Source of the DNA: an uncultured Bacilli bacterium
GTDB lineage: Bacteria; Bacillota_I; Bacilli_A; RF39; UBA660
Length of the DNA stretch: 32,667 nucleotides
Assembly (NCBI GenBank): GCA_947632735.1
Contig: CANRQG010000003.1
Location: forward strand, 1 to 32,667
Reading direction: 5' to 3'
The position numbers and the translations under genes are program-made. Below, in pieces: positions 9,175 through 16,846 of this stretch (its first letter is position 1; each line of letters starts with the position of its first letter). A model generated the notes under the pieces. It searched no databases. It was given only the letters and a program-made list of their open reading frames with translations, and was not told where the DNA came from.

Positions 9175-10170
9175 TTATTTTTCAAAACTAGATTTTTCAG
9201 GTAAAATTTTTTCAAAGCTTAATTGTAATTCTTTTTTGGCTTTTTCAAAATCTAAGTTTGGATTATCATTTATACATATGACTTTATATTTTTGTTTTTC
9301 TATAGCATTACATAAAGTTTCATTATTATCTTTAACAGAATAAACTTTGCCAAATTTAAAACTTCTTGGGTAAAAGTTACCTTCTAATATTTGCCAGTAG
9401 CGAAAGGTATATTGACTAAAATCATTTATTGAACGGAATTTATGAGAACAAGTAGTATCAAAAGCATCATATTCCTTATTCCAGACTTTCTTTAAGGTTT
9501 CTTTTTTTAAAGATACAGGTATATGAGTATCATAAATTAAAGAAAAATTATTCCAAGGCAAGAGAAGTAAAGTTCTAAAGTTTTTCATTCCATATCTTAA
9601 ATTAAAGTATTTTGTAAAATGCTCTTTCAAAAATTTTCTTTTAGAAAAATTTTGATTAATTAAAGACATATTATTTAGGAGAATATGGCTAAATATTGAT
9701 TTATTATTTTCCCCTACTAAAGCATTTTCAGCAAAAGAATCACGTGGTAAATTATTTTTGAAAAAATCAGTATCTTCTACTTTTCGTATCAAAAACATAT
9801 CATCGTTAAAATAAACAAAATTTTCAGATAAATCTTTAATAAGATGCATATTATTTTCAATTGGATGAGAATTAAATGTTGGCAAATATTTTTTAGGAAT
9901 ATAATCTTCGTGTTTTACAATATCTAATTTTTTATTATCTATATTTAGCCACTCTGGTAAATGACCATACGTAATAAAATGAATTTTTCTAACCCAGGGA
10001 GCAAATTTTTCTACTCCTCTGAACCAATACTTTAAAAGTTCCCAATCACGATACCTAGAATTCTTACTATCTGAAGTTTTATCAGGAATATATTTATCTT
10101 TTTCTTTTTGCCATTTAGAATCATTTCCATCTACCCAAGTAATTACAAAATCTATATCTAAATTTCTCAT
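9175..10170 (-). CDS. Stealth-family capsular sugar-phosphate transferase
   Basis: Stealth proteins transfer hexose-1-phosphate units and build phosphodiester-linked capsules. All conserved blocks are present in order: CR1 IDFVITWVDGNDSKWQKEK near the start, CR2 SRYRDWELLKYWFRGVEKFA with WVRKIHFITYGH, CR3 FVYFNDDMFL with the metal-site DD, and CR4 further on (CSHKFRSINDFSQYTFRYWQ). The ATG at 10170 is preferred to one six codons earlier because AGAAGGAAG sits 5 bases before it. The gene is in the centre of the operon, right after the NodB gene. Together with the TagF-like and CDP-alcohol transferase-like proteins, it argues for phosphodiester bonds in the polymer. Confidence 0.9.
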   Translation of the reverse strand: MRNLDIDFVITWVDGNDSKWQKEKDKYIPDKTSDSKNSRYRDWELLKYWFRGVEKFAPWVRKIHFITYGHLPEWLNIDNKKLDIVKHEDYIPKKYLPTFNSHPIENNMHLIKDLSENFVYFNDDMFLIRKVEDTDFFKNNLPRDSFAENALVGENNKSIFSHILLNNMSLINQNFSKRKFLKEHFTKYFNLRYGMKNFRTLLLLPWNNFSLIYDTHIPVSLKKETLKKVWNKEYDAFDTTCSHKFRSINDFSQYTFRYWQILEGNFYPRSFKFGKVYSVKDNNETLCNAIEKQKYKVICINDNPNLDFEKAKKELQLSFEKILPEKSSFEK

Positions 10171-10189
10171 AAAATCTTCCTTCTGCAAA

Positions 10190-10975
10190 TTAGTTATTTA
10201 TTAAATCAATAGTTTTACAAATTTCTATTTTGTTGTCATCTCGTAGTTTTTTCAAATACTTACAAAATTCCAAAAAATCATTGTAATCCCAAGTAAATAA
10301 GTCATCGTAAAATGGTTCATCTTTTTTTAGAATACTATGAAAACAAATGATATAAGATTTATCATTTTTGATAGCATCTGATACTAATCTTTTTAACTCT
10401 TTTAATTTTGTATCTTTAATAGCGCCAGAAGAATATAATAAAAATTCATCAGTATTTTTAATATCTGAGTCTTTATAACTCCAACTAAAGATACTTGGTA
10501 TATTCAATTTTCTATTTATTTTTCGAACAGCTTTTCTCATAAAAACATTGTTAGCAAAATTCTTACCTACTCGCAAATAACATATATTATTATCCTTTAG
10601 TTTTTTAATTACATTAGGTAGTGTATCAGTATCAAATTCACTATGTGGAGATACTATACCTAGCTTTTGTTTATCACTTATATTTAAAACTTTTCTTAAT
10701 TCATTTACACCTTTTATTAAATTATCAACGTCATTGTTATGTTCATAGCCGTGCCCAGCTATTTCAAAGAGATTATTATTATTATTATATAAATCTTTTA
10801 ATTCATCAATACTCATAGGTATATGTTCTGAGGGTTTTTCGATATTAGGTGTTTTTTCAACATAACCAATAGTAATATTAAAAGTAGCAGGAATATTTAG
10901 TGGTTCTAGTATTTCTTTAGCCGCAACATAATTATCTTTGCGACCATCATCAAAAGATAAAGATATTTTAGTCAT
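10190..10975 (-). CDS. Polysaccharide deacetylase (NodB homology domain)
   Basis: This is a CE4-type deacetylase domain of 261 residues without a signal peptide, so it probably acts in the cytoplasm on a precursor. The first metal and base motif is SLSFDDGRKDN (residues 5-15, both Asp present) and the second is GHGYEHN (about residue 74), giving the HxxxH metal pair. The later LRVGK...FSWSYKDSD and IICFHSIL blocks fit the distal motifs, with a terminal His. Neighbouring genes abut on both sides by one or two bases, so it is co-transcribed. Its substrate is likely an N-acetylated sugar of the repeat unit (inference). Confidence 0.85.
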   Translation of the reverse strand: MTKISLSFDDGRKDNYVAAKEILEPLNIPATFNITIGYVEKTPNIEKPSEHIPMSIDELKDLYNNNNNLFEIAGHGYEHNNDVDNLIKGVNELRKVLNISDKQKLGIVSPHSEFDTDTLPNVIKKLKDNNICYLRVGKNFANNVFMRKAVRKINRKLNIPSIFSWSYKDSDIKNTDEFLLYSSGAIKDTKLKELKRLVSDAIKNDKSYIICFHSILKKDEPFYDDLFTWDYNDFLEFCKYLKKLRDDNKIEICKTIDLINN

Positions 10976-10976
10976 T

Positions 10977-12032
10977 TCAAGATGCTCCTTTCATTGTTCT
11001 TTGTTTTTGAAAATATCTTAATTTCGCAATTAAGTTAATCAAGTAGAAAAATCTAAATTTTATAAAATATATAGTAAGTTTACGTGTAAAAGACATATCT
11101 AAAAAATACAATTTATCTAGGGCTAATTTTATATCACTATCATTTAGATAATTCTTATACTTTGCCTTTTTTACCTTATACTTGTCTTCATTAGTAGGGC
11201 TAAAATAACCACTTATTGCTGCAGTATTAATTGCGTAAAGCAAACGATTATAAAACATTATGTATAGTTTTTCTTTATTGTCTGACTTTTTTATTGTCTT
11301 TTTTATTTCTTTTAAACCCTTTAGTGTTAGTTTTATATTTTCTTCATTAAATGTTTCTGTAATTGATTTATCATTATAAACATAATGGTATATATACTCT
11401 TTTAAAAATAGAACACTTTTAGCTTTTTCGTAGAGTCTTATTCCAAATTCTATTCCCTCTACTCCAAATTTTAAATCTTCATTATGATATATATTATTTT
11501 CTATTAAGAATTCTCTTCTCATTATCTTCACATTAGCAGATGAAACATTACCATTAAAATCAAGCATTTCTTCTTGCCAAAATTTAACTTCATCATCTAA
11601 ATATTCTTTTTTATCTATGAATTTAGAATAGTCAAATTTTACAATTTTATCTTTAAATTGCTTCATAGCACAAGCATCTACAATATCATATTTTCTCTTT
11701 TTAGTACTTTCATATAAAACTTCGCAAGAAAATGGTTCTAGAAAATCGTCACCATCTAAGAGCATTACGTATTCACCGGTTGAATTTCTAACTCCAGTAT
11801 TCCTAGCACCTGACAAGCCTTTGTTTTTTTGGTGAATCACTTTTATTCTTTTATCTTTCAAAGCAAATTCATCACATATTTGACCGCAATTATCGGGAGA
11901 ACCATCATCAACTAAAATTATTTCTATTTCTTTTAAGGTTTGATTAAGTAAACTATTAATACAATTATTTAAAAATTGTGTAGGAACTTTATATACAGGA
12001 ACAACAACACTTACTTTTGCTTTATTAGTCAT
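10977..12032 (-). CDS. Glycosyltransferase family 2
   Basis: A GT-A-fold transferase: KVSVVVPVYKV at the N-terminus, EIILVDDGSPDN near residue 40 for the nucleotide-sugar Asp, SGARNTGVRNS, and YVMLLDGDDFLEP with the metal-binding DxD near residue 90. The protein ends in a basic tail. I take the ATG at 12032, which has GGAAG eight bases before it; an in-frame ATG five codons upstream lies before that site. Donor and acceptor cannot be told. A 94-base gap to the CDP-alcohol transferase gene upstream is the longest in this part of the operon; I see no clear promoter or terminator in it. Confidence 0.9.
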   Translation of the reverse strand: MTNKAKVSVVVPVYKVPTQFLNNCINSLLNQTLKEIEIILVDDGSPDNCGQICDEFALKDKRIKVIHQKNKGLSGARNTGVRNSTGEYVMLLDGDDFLEPFSCEVLYESTKKRKYDIVDACAMKQFKDKIVKFDYSKFIDKKEYLDDEVKFWQEEMLDFNGNVSSANVKIMRREFLIENNIYHNEDLKFGVEGIEFGIRLYEKAKSVLFLKEYIYHYVYNDKSITETFNEENIKLTLKGLKEIKKTIKKSDNKEKLYIMFYNRLLYAINTAAISGYFSPTNEDKYKVKKAKYKNYLNDSDIKLALDKLYFLDMSFTRKLTIYFIKFRFFYLINLIAKLRYFQKQRTMKGAS

Positions 12033-12141
12033 TTTATAATCTTCCATTCTAGGCTACTGTCATTTTGGTGAATATCTAATGTTGACATATTTATTGTCCT
12101 TTTTTTTAAAGTTCCATATGTAAAGTTTTTCAAAAAAATCA

Positions 12142-12918
12142 CTATCCTTTATTTTCTATTTTTCTAGTGTTGTTTATGGCCTTTAAAATATATTTTGTAA
12201 TCATCAAAAGGCTTGAAGCAAAGTAATATAAGAAGCAATATATTACAACTAAATCTACAAAGTTAAAAATAATACCAAATAAAACTAGAAAAGGTAAAAT
12301 CCCACCAATTCCAAAATCAGCTTCAATTCGCACTATTAAAGATGTTGTTTGATTTATGTCTGTTCTTTTTTCTTTTTCAACTTCCATCTTGCCCATATCA
12401 GCAAGACCACGCTCACAAGCTTTATATTTTTGATATATAAGTCGCATCAAGGTATCAGAACTAGATGCTAAAGTGCCTAGTAAAACTAACCATATAACAC
12501 CGCTTTCAAAAATAACTCCTCCATTAAAGTAACCGTTTATACCAAGAGATGTACATAATAAACCAACTAGGACATAGCTACTTATACTATCTGCGAACTC
12601 TCCAAATGGTTGCTTTTTCACTGAACGAGCGATATTTCCATCAGTACTATCTGATAAAACCCAAACATTAACTAGAATAGCTCCTATGATATTACATATT
12701 CTGTTTGGAATAATTATGAGAATACACGCTGATAATGCTATTAAAATAGAAAAATAAGACACTTGATTAGCTGTTATACCAATGTTAGAACATATACTAG
12801 AAGTTACAAAAGATAAAGGTCTATAAAATACTTGTGTAACTATTGAATCTTTTTTTCTTTTCCAATCTGGTAAGTTCTCTTTAAAATATTTAGGTGTATA
12901 TTTTTTATTAGTTTTCAT
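12142..12918 (-). CDS. CDP-alcohol phosphatidyltransferase-like membrane protein, variant active site
   Basis: A 258-residue membrane protein with about six hydrophobic segments. It carries most of the family signature that binds Mg and the CDP-alcohol: D90, D93-G94, A97-R98, G106 and D110 (within SDSTDGNIAR and GEFADSISS). The fourth Asp, normally the base that activates the acceptor four residues after the third, is Ser (S114). Such proteins normally transfer a phospho-alcohol. In a capsule operon it may transfer a polyol- or sugar-phosphate to a glycan lipid, or it may be altered in activity. The gene overlaps the GT4 gene by 11 bases. The family call is good; activity is uncertain. Confidence 0.82.
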   Translation of the reverse strand: MKTNKKYTPKYFKENLPDWKRKKDSIVTQVFYRPLSFVTSSICSNIGITANQVSYFSILIALSACILIIIPNRICNIIGAILVNVWVLSDSTDGNIARSVKKQPFGEFADSISSYVLVGLLCTSLGINGYFNGGVIFESGVIWLVLLGTLASSSDTLMRLIYQKYKACERGLADMGKMEVEKEKRTDINQTTSLIVRIEADFGIGGILPFLVLFGIIFNFVDLVVIYCFLYYFASSLLMITKYILKAINNTRKIENKG

Positions 12919-14032
12919 CTACTCTACCTACTTTCATATAAAATCTTTCTAGTTTTTTTGCTTCTACTTTTATATTGAAGCCTTTTTTTGATACTTCATT
13001 GAAGGCATTACTACGATTATATTTATGGTTAACTTTTGAAATGGTTTCTGCCCAAGAAAGTTCTTTTTGCTTTAATGATAAAAAAATAGTTGAGTCCAAT
13101 ATTTTAGACTCTTTAGTCATAGAGGTTGAAAATACACATAAAAGGCCACTAGTTTGGGCTTCTATTCCTACAACTGGTAGTCCTTCATAAAGACTTGGTA
13201 ATAAAAAAACATCCATTACTTGATATAATTCATTAACATCTTCTCTTTGACCTAAAAAAAATACATTTTTTTCGAGTCCTAGTTCTTTTACTTTTTTTTC
13301 TATCATTTTCCTAATTGGTCCCTGCCCAACTAGCAAGAGAATTGCATTTTTATTTTGCTTGTAAATTTCGCTAAAGATATCTATTAAAAAAGTATGATTC
13401 TTTTGAGTGACAAATCTTCCTATATGACCTATTACTATCTGGTTATCATTAATTCCTAATTCTTTTCTTTTTAGTTTTCTTATTTTTTCATCATATTTAA
13501 ATTTATCTATATCTATGGCATTATTTAAGAGATATACATTTCCTTTAGCAAATTCTTTATTTCCAAAAAGCCATCTTCCTGCATATTCACTACAACAAAA
13601 ATAATTTGTGGCATAAACTTTGCTAAAGGGTCGTAAAATTTGCTTTAATAAATTTTTCTTCCATTCTTTTTTGTTAGATGTTGAGTGTGAGTGAGCTATA
13701 CGAATTGGTATATTAGCTTTTTTAGCTACTCTTAGAGGAAACACTGATAAGGTATTTATATGAGAATGTACTATTTTGTATTTTTCTCTTTTAAATATTT
13801 TCAACAATTCTTTGTTGTATTTAAATATTTTTTGATAAGGTGGAATTAAAAAAACTCTTCCTCCAAGTTTTTCTATTTCTTCATAAGCTATATTGGTAGA
13901 GTCTTCATCACAGATAAAATCAAATTGAATTTTATTTCTATCTATATGTCGATAGTAGTTCATAACTACTGACTCAACGCCGCCACCATTCCATTTGCCA
14001 ATTATGTGAGCAACTCTAATAGGCTTTTCCAT
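12908..14032 (-). CDS. Glycosyltransferase family 4 (EpsF/CapM-like)
   Basis: A GT-B-fold retaining transferase of 374 residues. The N-terminus IRVAHIIGKWNGGGVESVV has the Gly-rich acceptor-side loop of EpsF-like enzymes, HSHINTLS and AHSHST are typical, and the C-terminal half has IGRFVTQKNH followed by the donor-binding SLYEGLPVVGIEAQTSG (E-x7-E). It is the second gene of the operon, so it likely adds the second sugar to the lipid-linked residue placed by the priming enzyme upstream. Ribosome site AGAAGG lies shortly before its ATG. The sugar specificity is not readable. Confidence 0.92.
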   Translation of the reverse strand: MEKPIRVAHIIGKWNGGGVESVVMNYYRHIDRNKIQFDFICDEDSTNIAYEEIEKLGGRVFLIPPYQKIFKYNKELLKIFKREKYKIVHSHINTLSVFPLRVAKKANIPIRIAHSHSTSNKKEWKKNLLKQILRPFSKVYATNYFCCSEYAGRWLFGNKEFAKGNVYLLNNAIDIDKFKYDEKIRKLKRKELGINDNQIVIGHIGRFVTQKNHTFLIDIFSEIYKQNKNAILLLVGQGPIRKMIEKKVKELGLEKNVFFLGQREDVNELYQVMDVFLLPSLYEGLPVVGIEAQTSGLLCVFSTSMTKESKILDSTIFLSLKQKELSWAETISKVNHKYNRSNAFNEVSKKGFNIKVEAKKLERFYMKVGRVDEN

Positions 14033-14056
14033 TTTATTACCTTCTTAACTTATTAT

Positions 14057-14737
14057 TTATTTAGCTCCGCTTTTTGTAATTACTGCTTTGATTGTGTCAA
14101 TGATGCATCTAATATCAAGTGATAAACCCATATTCTTTATGTAGTAGTATTCTAGTCTTAATCTTTCTTCATATGTAGTTGCACTTCTTCCGTGCGAAGC
14201 CCACCAACTCGTGATACCTGGTAGCACCTGCCAATAAATATCAGGATTACCGTTATGAGACTCAAGTTCACCTCGAACAAGTGGTCTAGGTCCTATGAAA
14301 CTCATCTTTCCACCTAATACATTCAAAACCTGCATTAGTTCATCTAGAGAAGATTTTCTTAATAAGTTGCCTAACTTAGTAATTCGTGGATCTTTATCTA
14401 ATTTTTGATTTTCTTCCCATTCTTTTCTATATTTTTCATCTTTTAGTAATTCCTTCAACTTTTCATCAGCATTAGGTACCATAGTTCTAAATTTATATAG
14501 ATTAAATGGTTTTCCATTCTTTCCTATTCTTTCTTGCTTATATATTATTGAATGAAAATCACCAGTTAACACATAGCTTATTTTAACTATTATTGCTAAA
14601 GGTATTAAGAATACTAAACCAACTAAACTACATATGATATCAAAACATCTTTTAATAAAGAAATAAGTAGCTCTTTTAACTTTACTAATAGTACAAATAC
14701 TACTAGTGTTTATTTCCATACTTTTTTCATCTATCAT
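14057..14737 (-). CDS. Priming sugar-1-phosphate transferase (WbaP/EpsL/WcaJ type)
   Basis: This monotopic phosphoglycosyltransferase starts repeat-unit synthesis by moving a sugar-1-phosphate to undecaprenyl phosphate. It has one N-terminal membrane helix (residues about 33-56), then RIGKNGKPFNLYKFRTM, the catalytic SLDEL and FIGPRPLV. Its C-terminal block is unusual: GITSWWASHGRSATTYEERL replaces the common GITGxWQVSGR, and ELMQ replaces ELPQ. It is the first gene of the leftward operon and is paralogous to the gene at 25484 (shared SLVGLVFLIPL-like helix, GDFHSI, RIGKNGK). Its ATG overlaps the stop of a possible 24-codon leader ORF. Confidence 0.93.
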   Translation of the reverse strand: MIDEKSMEINTSSICTISKVKRATYFFIKRCFDIICSLVGLVFLIPLAIIVKISYVLTGDFHSIIYKQERIGKNGKPFNLYKFRTMVPNADEKLKELLKDEKYRKEWEENQKLDKDPRITKLGNLLRKSSLDELMQVLNVLGGKMSFIGPRPLVRGELESHNGNPDIYWQVLPGITSWWASHGRSATTYEERLRLEYYYIKNMGLSLDIRCIIDTIKAVITKSGAK

Positions 14738-14811
14738 TAATGCTCAACTCCTAGCCATATAATACTATATAATTGATTCTTACTACTATACATCTGAACC
14801 ATAAAACTCAC
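14737..14811 (-). CDS. Possible 24-codon leader ORF coupled to the capsule operon
   Basis: A GTG codon at 14811 has a very strong ribosome site (GGGGAG at 14817-14822, 5 bases away) and opens a 24-codon frame that ends in TAA overlapping the ATG of the priming transferase (TAATG). The peptide begins (M)SFMVQMYSSK and has no recognised domain. Such an arrangement can couple translation of the first operon gene to a leader. The priming gene also has its own AGGAG site, so the small ORF may be incidental. Confidence 0.4.
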   Translation of the reverse strand: MSFMVQMYSSKNQLYSIIWLGVEH

Positions 14812-14841
14812 TTCTACTCCCCTTTGTAAATAGTCCACGAT

Positions 14842-14870
14842 ATTATAACATAACTTACTTATAAAAGCAA
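14842..14870 (-). promoter_or_regulatory. Candidate promoter P3 of the leftward capsule operon
   Basis: On the minus strand TTGCTT (14865-14870) and TATAAT (14842-14847) are spaced by 17 bases. It is the proximal of three promoter-like pairs and lies about 105 bases before the first gene and about 20 bases before the leader ORF's ribosome site. Confidence 0.6.
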
Positions 14871-14934
14871 TAAAAATGTTTAAATTACCAATCATTACTA
14901 ATTATTACTTTCACATCTTGTTACTGTCTAGTAA

Positions 14935-14964
14935 ATTATATCACATACTTTGGGATAAAGACAA
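14935..14964 (-). promoter_or_regulatory. Candidate promoter P2 of the leftward capsule operon
   Basis: On the minus strand TTGTCT (14959-14964) and TATAAT (14935-14940) are spaced by 18 bases. It is weaker than P1 and P3 by spacing but has an exact -10 box. Confidence 0.45.
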
Positions 14965-15082
14965 TTATATTTAAATATAACTTTACACTAACTTACATTT
15001 CTACTCAATATATATTATGTAATTAGCCCATATTGTGAAATAAATTTTAGCTTTAAAAACCACAACTTTTATGTCCTTAGAA

Positions 15083-15111
15083 ATTATATCATTTCCAAAA
15101 ATTTAAGTCAA
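15083..15111 (-). promoter_or_regulatory. Candidate promoter P1 of the leftward capsule operon
   Basis: On the minus strand TTGACT (15106-15111) and TATAAT (15083-15088) are spaced by exactly 17 bases, a near-consensus vegetative promoter. Transcripts would carry a leader of about 340 bases before the priming transferase. The -35 box touches the palindrome at 15111-15122, so a protein bound there would compete with RNA polymerase. Confidence 0.65.
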
Positions 15112-15122
15112 CGGATATCCGT
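15111..15122. promoter_or_regulatory. 12-bp perfect palindrome, candidate operator
   Basis: ACGGATATCCGT is a perfect palindrome, GC-richer than its surroundings. It lies between promoter P1 and the XRE regulator gene that starts 53 bases further on. A dimeric XRE protein could use it for self-control and to act on P1 (inference). Confidence 0.5.
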
Positions 15123-15174
15123 AAATAAAAAATAGGCATTTTCGCTAAAATAAAAATGGAAATGAGGTGTTTAA

Positions 15175-15414
15175 ATGGTATTTAAAGAAGCAGTAAGTAA
15201 AAGAGTCTATGAATTATGTGACAAAAAACATTACTCTCCAAACAAACTAGCCGAATTATCTGCTGTAGCACCTTCCACTCTAGAGGGAATACTTTTACTA
15301 AAAGTAAATAATCCTAGTTCTTATGTAATCTATCAATTATGTAAAACCCTAAAAATAACAATAAAAGATTTTTTCGATAGTGACCTTTTCTTAGAAGAAA
15401 ACTTAGACGATTAA
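15175..15414 (+). CDS. Small XRE/Cro-type helix-turn-helix regulator
   Basis: A 79-residue protein that is essentially one HTH domain. SPNKLAELSAVAPSTLEGIL (about residues 21-40) is the turn-containing helix pair, followed by VIYQLCKTLKITIKDFF, the usual last helices of XRE domains. There is no ligand or dimerisation domain. GAGGTG precedes the ATG, and a strong terminator follows directly, so it is a single-gene transcript separate from the recombinases. It lies between a capsule promoter and the recombinase trio, next to a palindrome, and may control either or both (inference). Confidence 0.88.
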   Translation: MVFKEAVSKRVYELCDKKHYSPNKLAELSAVAPSTLEGILLLKVNNPSSYVIYQLCKTLKITIKDFFDSDLFLEENLDD

Positions 15415-15415
15415 C

Positions 15416-15443
15416 AATTCCAACTAATACTTGGAATTTTTTT
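15416..15443 (+). terminator. Intrinsic terminator after the XRE gene
   Basis: AATTCCAA and TTGGAATT form a perfect 8-bp stem with a 7-base loop, followed directly by a T run. It starts two bases after the stop codon. Confidence 0.85.
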
Positions 15444-15485
15444 AAATATTTTTTGAAATTATTTTATTTTTTTTCTATTTTCCTT

Positions 15486-15510
15486 TATAATATACACTTT
15501 AACGAGGAGG
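15486..15510 (+). promoter_or_regulatory. -10 box and ribosome site of the recombinase operon
   Basis: TATAAT at 15486-15491 is an exact -10 box; no good -35 is visible at 16-18 bases upstream, where the sequence is T-rich. GAGGAGG at 15504-15510 stands 7 bases before a TTG codon and decides that start. Confidence 0.55.
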
Positions 15511-15517
15511 TAAAAAG

Positions 15518-16846
15518 TTGAAAAATAAAATTTGGAAAGTAGGAGTTTACATACGTATTTCTAGAGATGATATGTACTCTAAAGAAAGTAATAGTATAAT
15601 AAATCAGAGAAATTACTTAACAGAATACTTACTACAAGAAAAAATGGAAATATATGACTATTATGTAGATGATGGTTACACAGGAACAGATTTTAATAGA
15701 CCAGCTTTTATGCGAATGTTTAACGATATAAAAGAAGGAAAAATTAATACAATTATTGTAAAAGACTTATCACGTTTAGGCAGAAATTATATCTTTTTAG
15801 GAGAATATCTTGAGCATATTTTCCCACTTTATGACTTAAGAGTAATCTCTCTCAATGATAATTTAGATAATTTTAAAGATCCAGAATGTTTTAATAATAT
15901 CTTGGTTCCCTTTAAAAATCTTCTTAATGATGAGTATGCTAGAGATATATCCATTAAAGTAAAATCATCGCTAAACGCTAAAAGATATAATGGAGAATTT
16001 GTTGGTAGTATTGCCCCTTTTGGTTATTTAAAAGATCCTAATAATAAGAATAAATTAATTATTGATAAAGATGCCTCTAAAACAGTAGAATTAATTTTTT
16101 CTTTAGCTTTAAAAAATTATAGTTATAGTAAAATAGCTAGTTACTTAAATGAAATGCATATTTTAAATCCTGCTACTTACAGAGAAATTAACTTCAACCA
16201 AAGAAATAATCGCAATTACTTAAATAAGAATAATACTTGGAGTTCTTCTTCTATAAGCTCTATTTTAAAAAATCGTGTCTATTGTGGTGACTTAGTACAA
16301 TCTAAAACTAAAACCATTTCTTATAAAGTACATAAAATTGTGCGCAAAGATTTAGAAGATATGATTATTGTTGAAAATACTCACCCACCTATTATTAATA
16401 GAACAGATTTTAAAAAAGTTCAAGAAATTGTAAAGGAAAGAACAAGAGCAGCTAATACAACTGGTAGTACTTCTTTGTTTACTGGATATTTAAGATGTTA
16501 TGAATGCCAGTACAAAATGCGTAAGTCAAAAGCCGGTTATAAAGATGATCATAAAACTAGAGATTATTACTATTATTGCTCTACTTATCGAAATAAATCA
16601 AAAGAGTTATGCTCATCTCATCGAGTTACAGGTAAGTTTTTAGAAGAAAAAGTCTTTGAAGAAATTAATAAAAAAATATCTTCTTGTTTAAGTAATAGTG
16701 AAAAAATAGATGATTACTGGCTAAAAGAGTTTAAAAAATACCATAATTTAGATAAATTAAACAAAAATATGCTAGATTCTTTAGTAAAAACGATTTATAT
16801 TCATAATAATCTTGATGTAACAATTGTTTATAAATATGAACAATAA
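15518..16846 (+). CDS. Large serine recombinase 1 (resolvase-invertase family)
   Basis: First of three overlapping recombinase genes. The resolvase domain covers residues 8-155: VGVYIRIS with nucleophile S15, DDGYTGTDFNRPAF, VKDLSRLGRN and VISLNDNLD. The recombinase domain (GSIAPFGYLKDP...ILKNRVYCG) and a zinc ribbon with Cys near 327, 330, 352 and 364 follow. After the last Cys only about 80 residues remain, against about 150 in the other two, so the coiled-coil arm that controls integration versus excision seems shortened. The TTG start is supported by GAGGAGG. It would cut and rejoin DNA at att-like sites that I could not identify. Confidence 0.92.
   Translation: MKNKIWKVGVYIRISRDDMYSKESNSIINQRNYLTEYLLQEKMEIYDYYVDDGYTGTDFNRPAFMRMFNDIKEGKINTIIVKDLSRLGRNYIFLGEYLEHIFPLYDLRVISLNDNLDNFKDPECFNNILVPFKNLLNDEYARDISIKVKSSLNAKRYNGEFVGSIAPFGYLKDPNNKNKLIIDKDASKTVELIFSLALKNYSYSKIASYLNEMHILNPATYREINFNQRNNRNYLNKNNTWSSSSISSILKNRVYCGDLVQSKTKTISYKVHKIVRKDLEDMIIVENTHPPIINRTDFKKVQEIVKERTRAANTTGSTSLFTGYLRCYECQYKMRKSKAGYKDDHKTRDYYYYCSTYRNKSKELCSSHRVTGKFLEEKVFEEINKKISSCLSNSEKIDDYWLKEFKKYHNLDKLNKNMLDSLVKTIYIHNNLDVTIVYKYEQ

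Larger units (their letters stand above)
14738..15174. other. Divergent intergenic region between the capsule operon and the XRE gene
   Basis: This 437-base gap holds the three leftward promoter candidates, the leader ORF and the palindrome listed separately. The region is very AT-rich. I found no intrinsic terminator facing left and no long inverted repeats of the kind that would flank an invertible promoter. No clear rightward promoter for the XRE gene was recognised, though its ribosome site GAGGTG (about 15162) is good. Confidence 0.7.

Noticed and set aside
14738-15174. Invertible capsule promoter switched by the serine recombinases
   Set aside because: I searched for inverted repeats flanking the promoters and found none beyond short AT-rich matches; the similar TAAATTATATCA blocks are direct, not inverted, and are only the -10 boxes.
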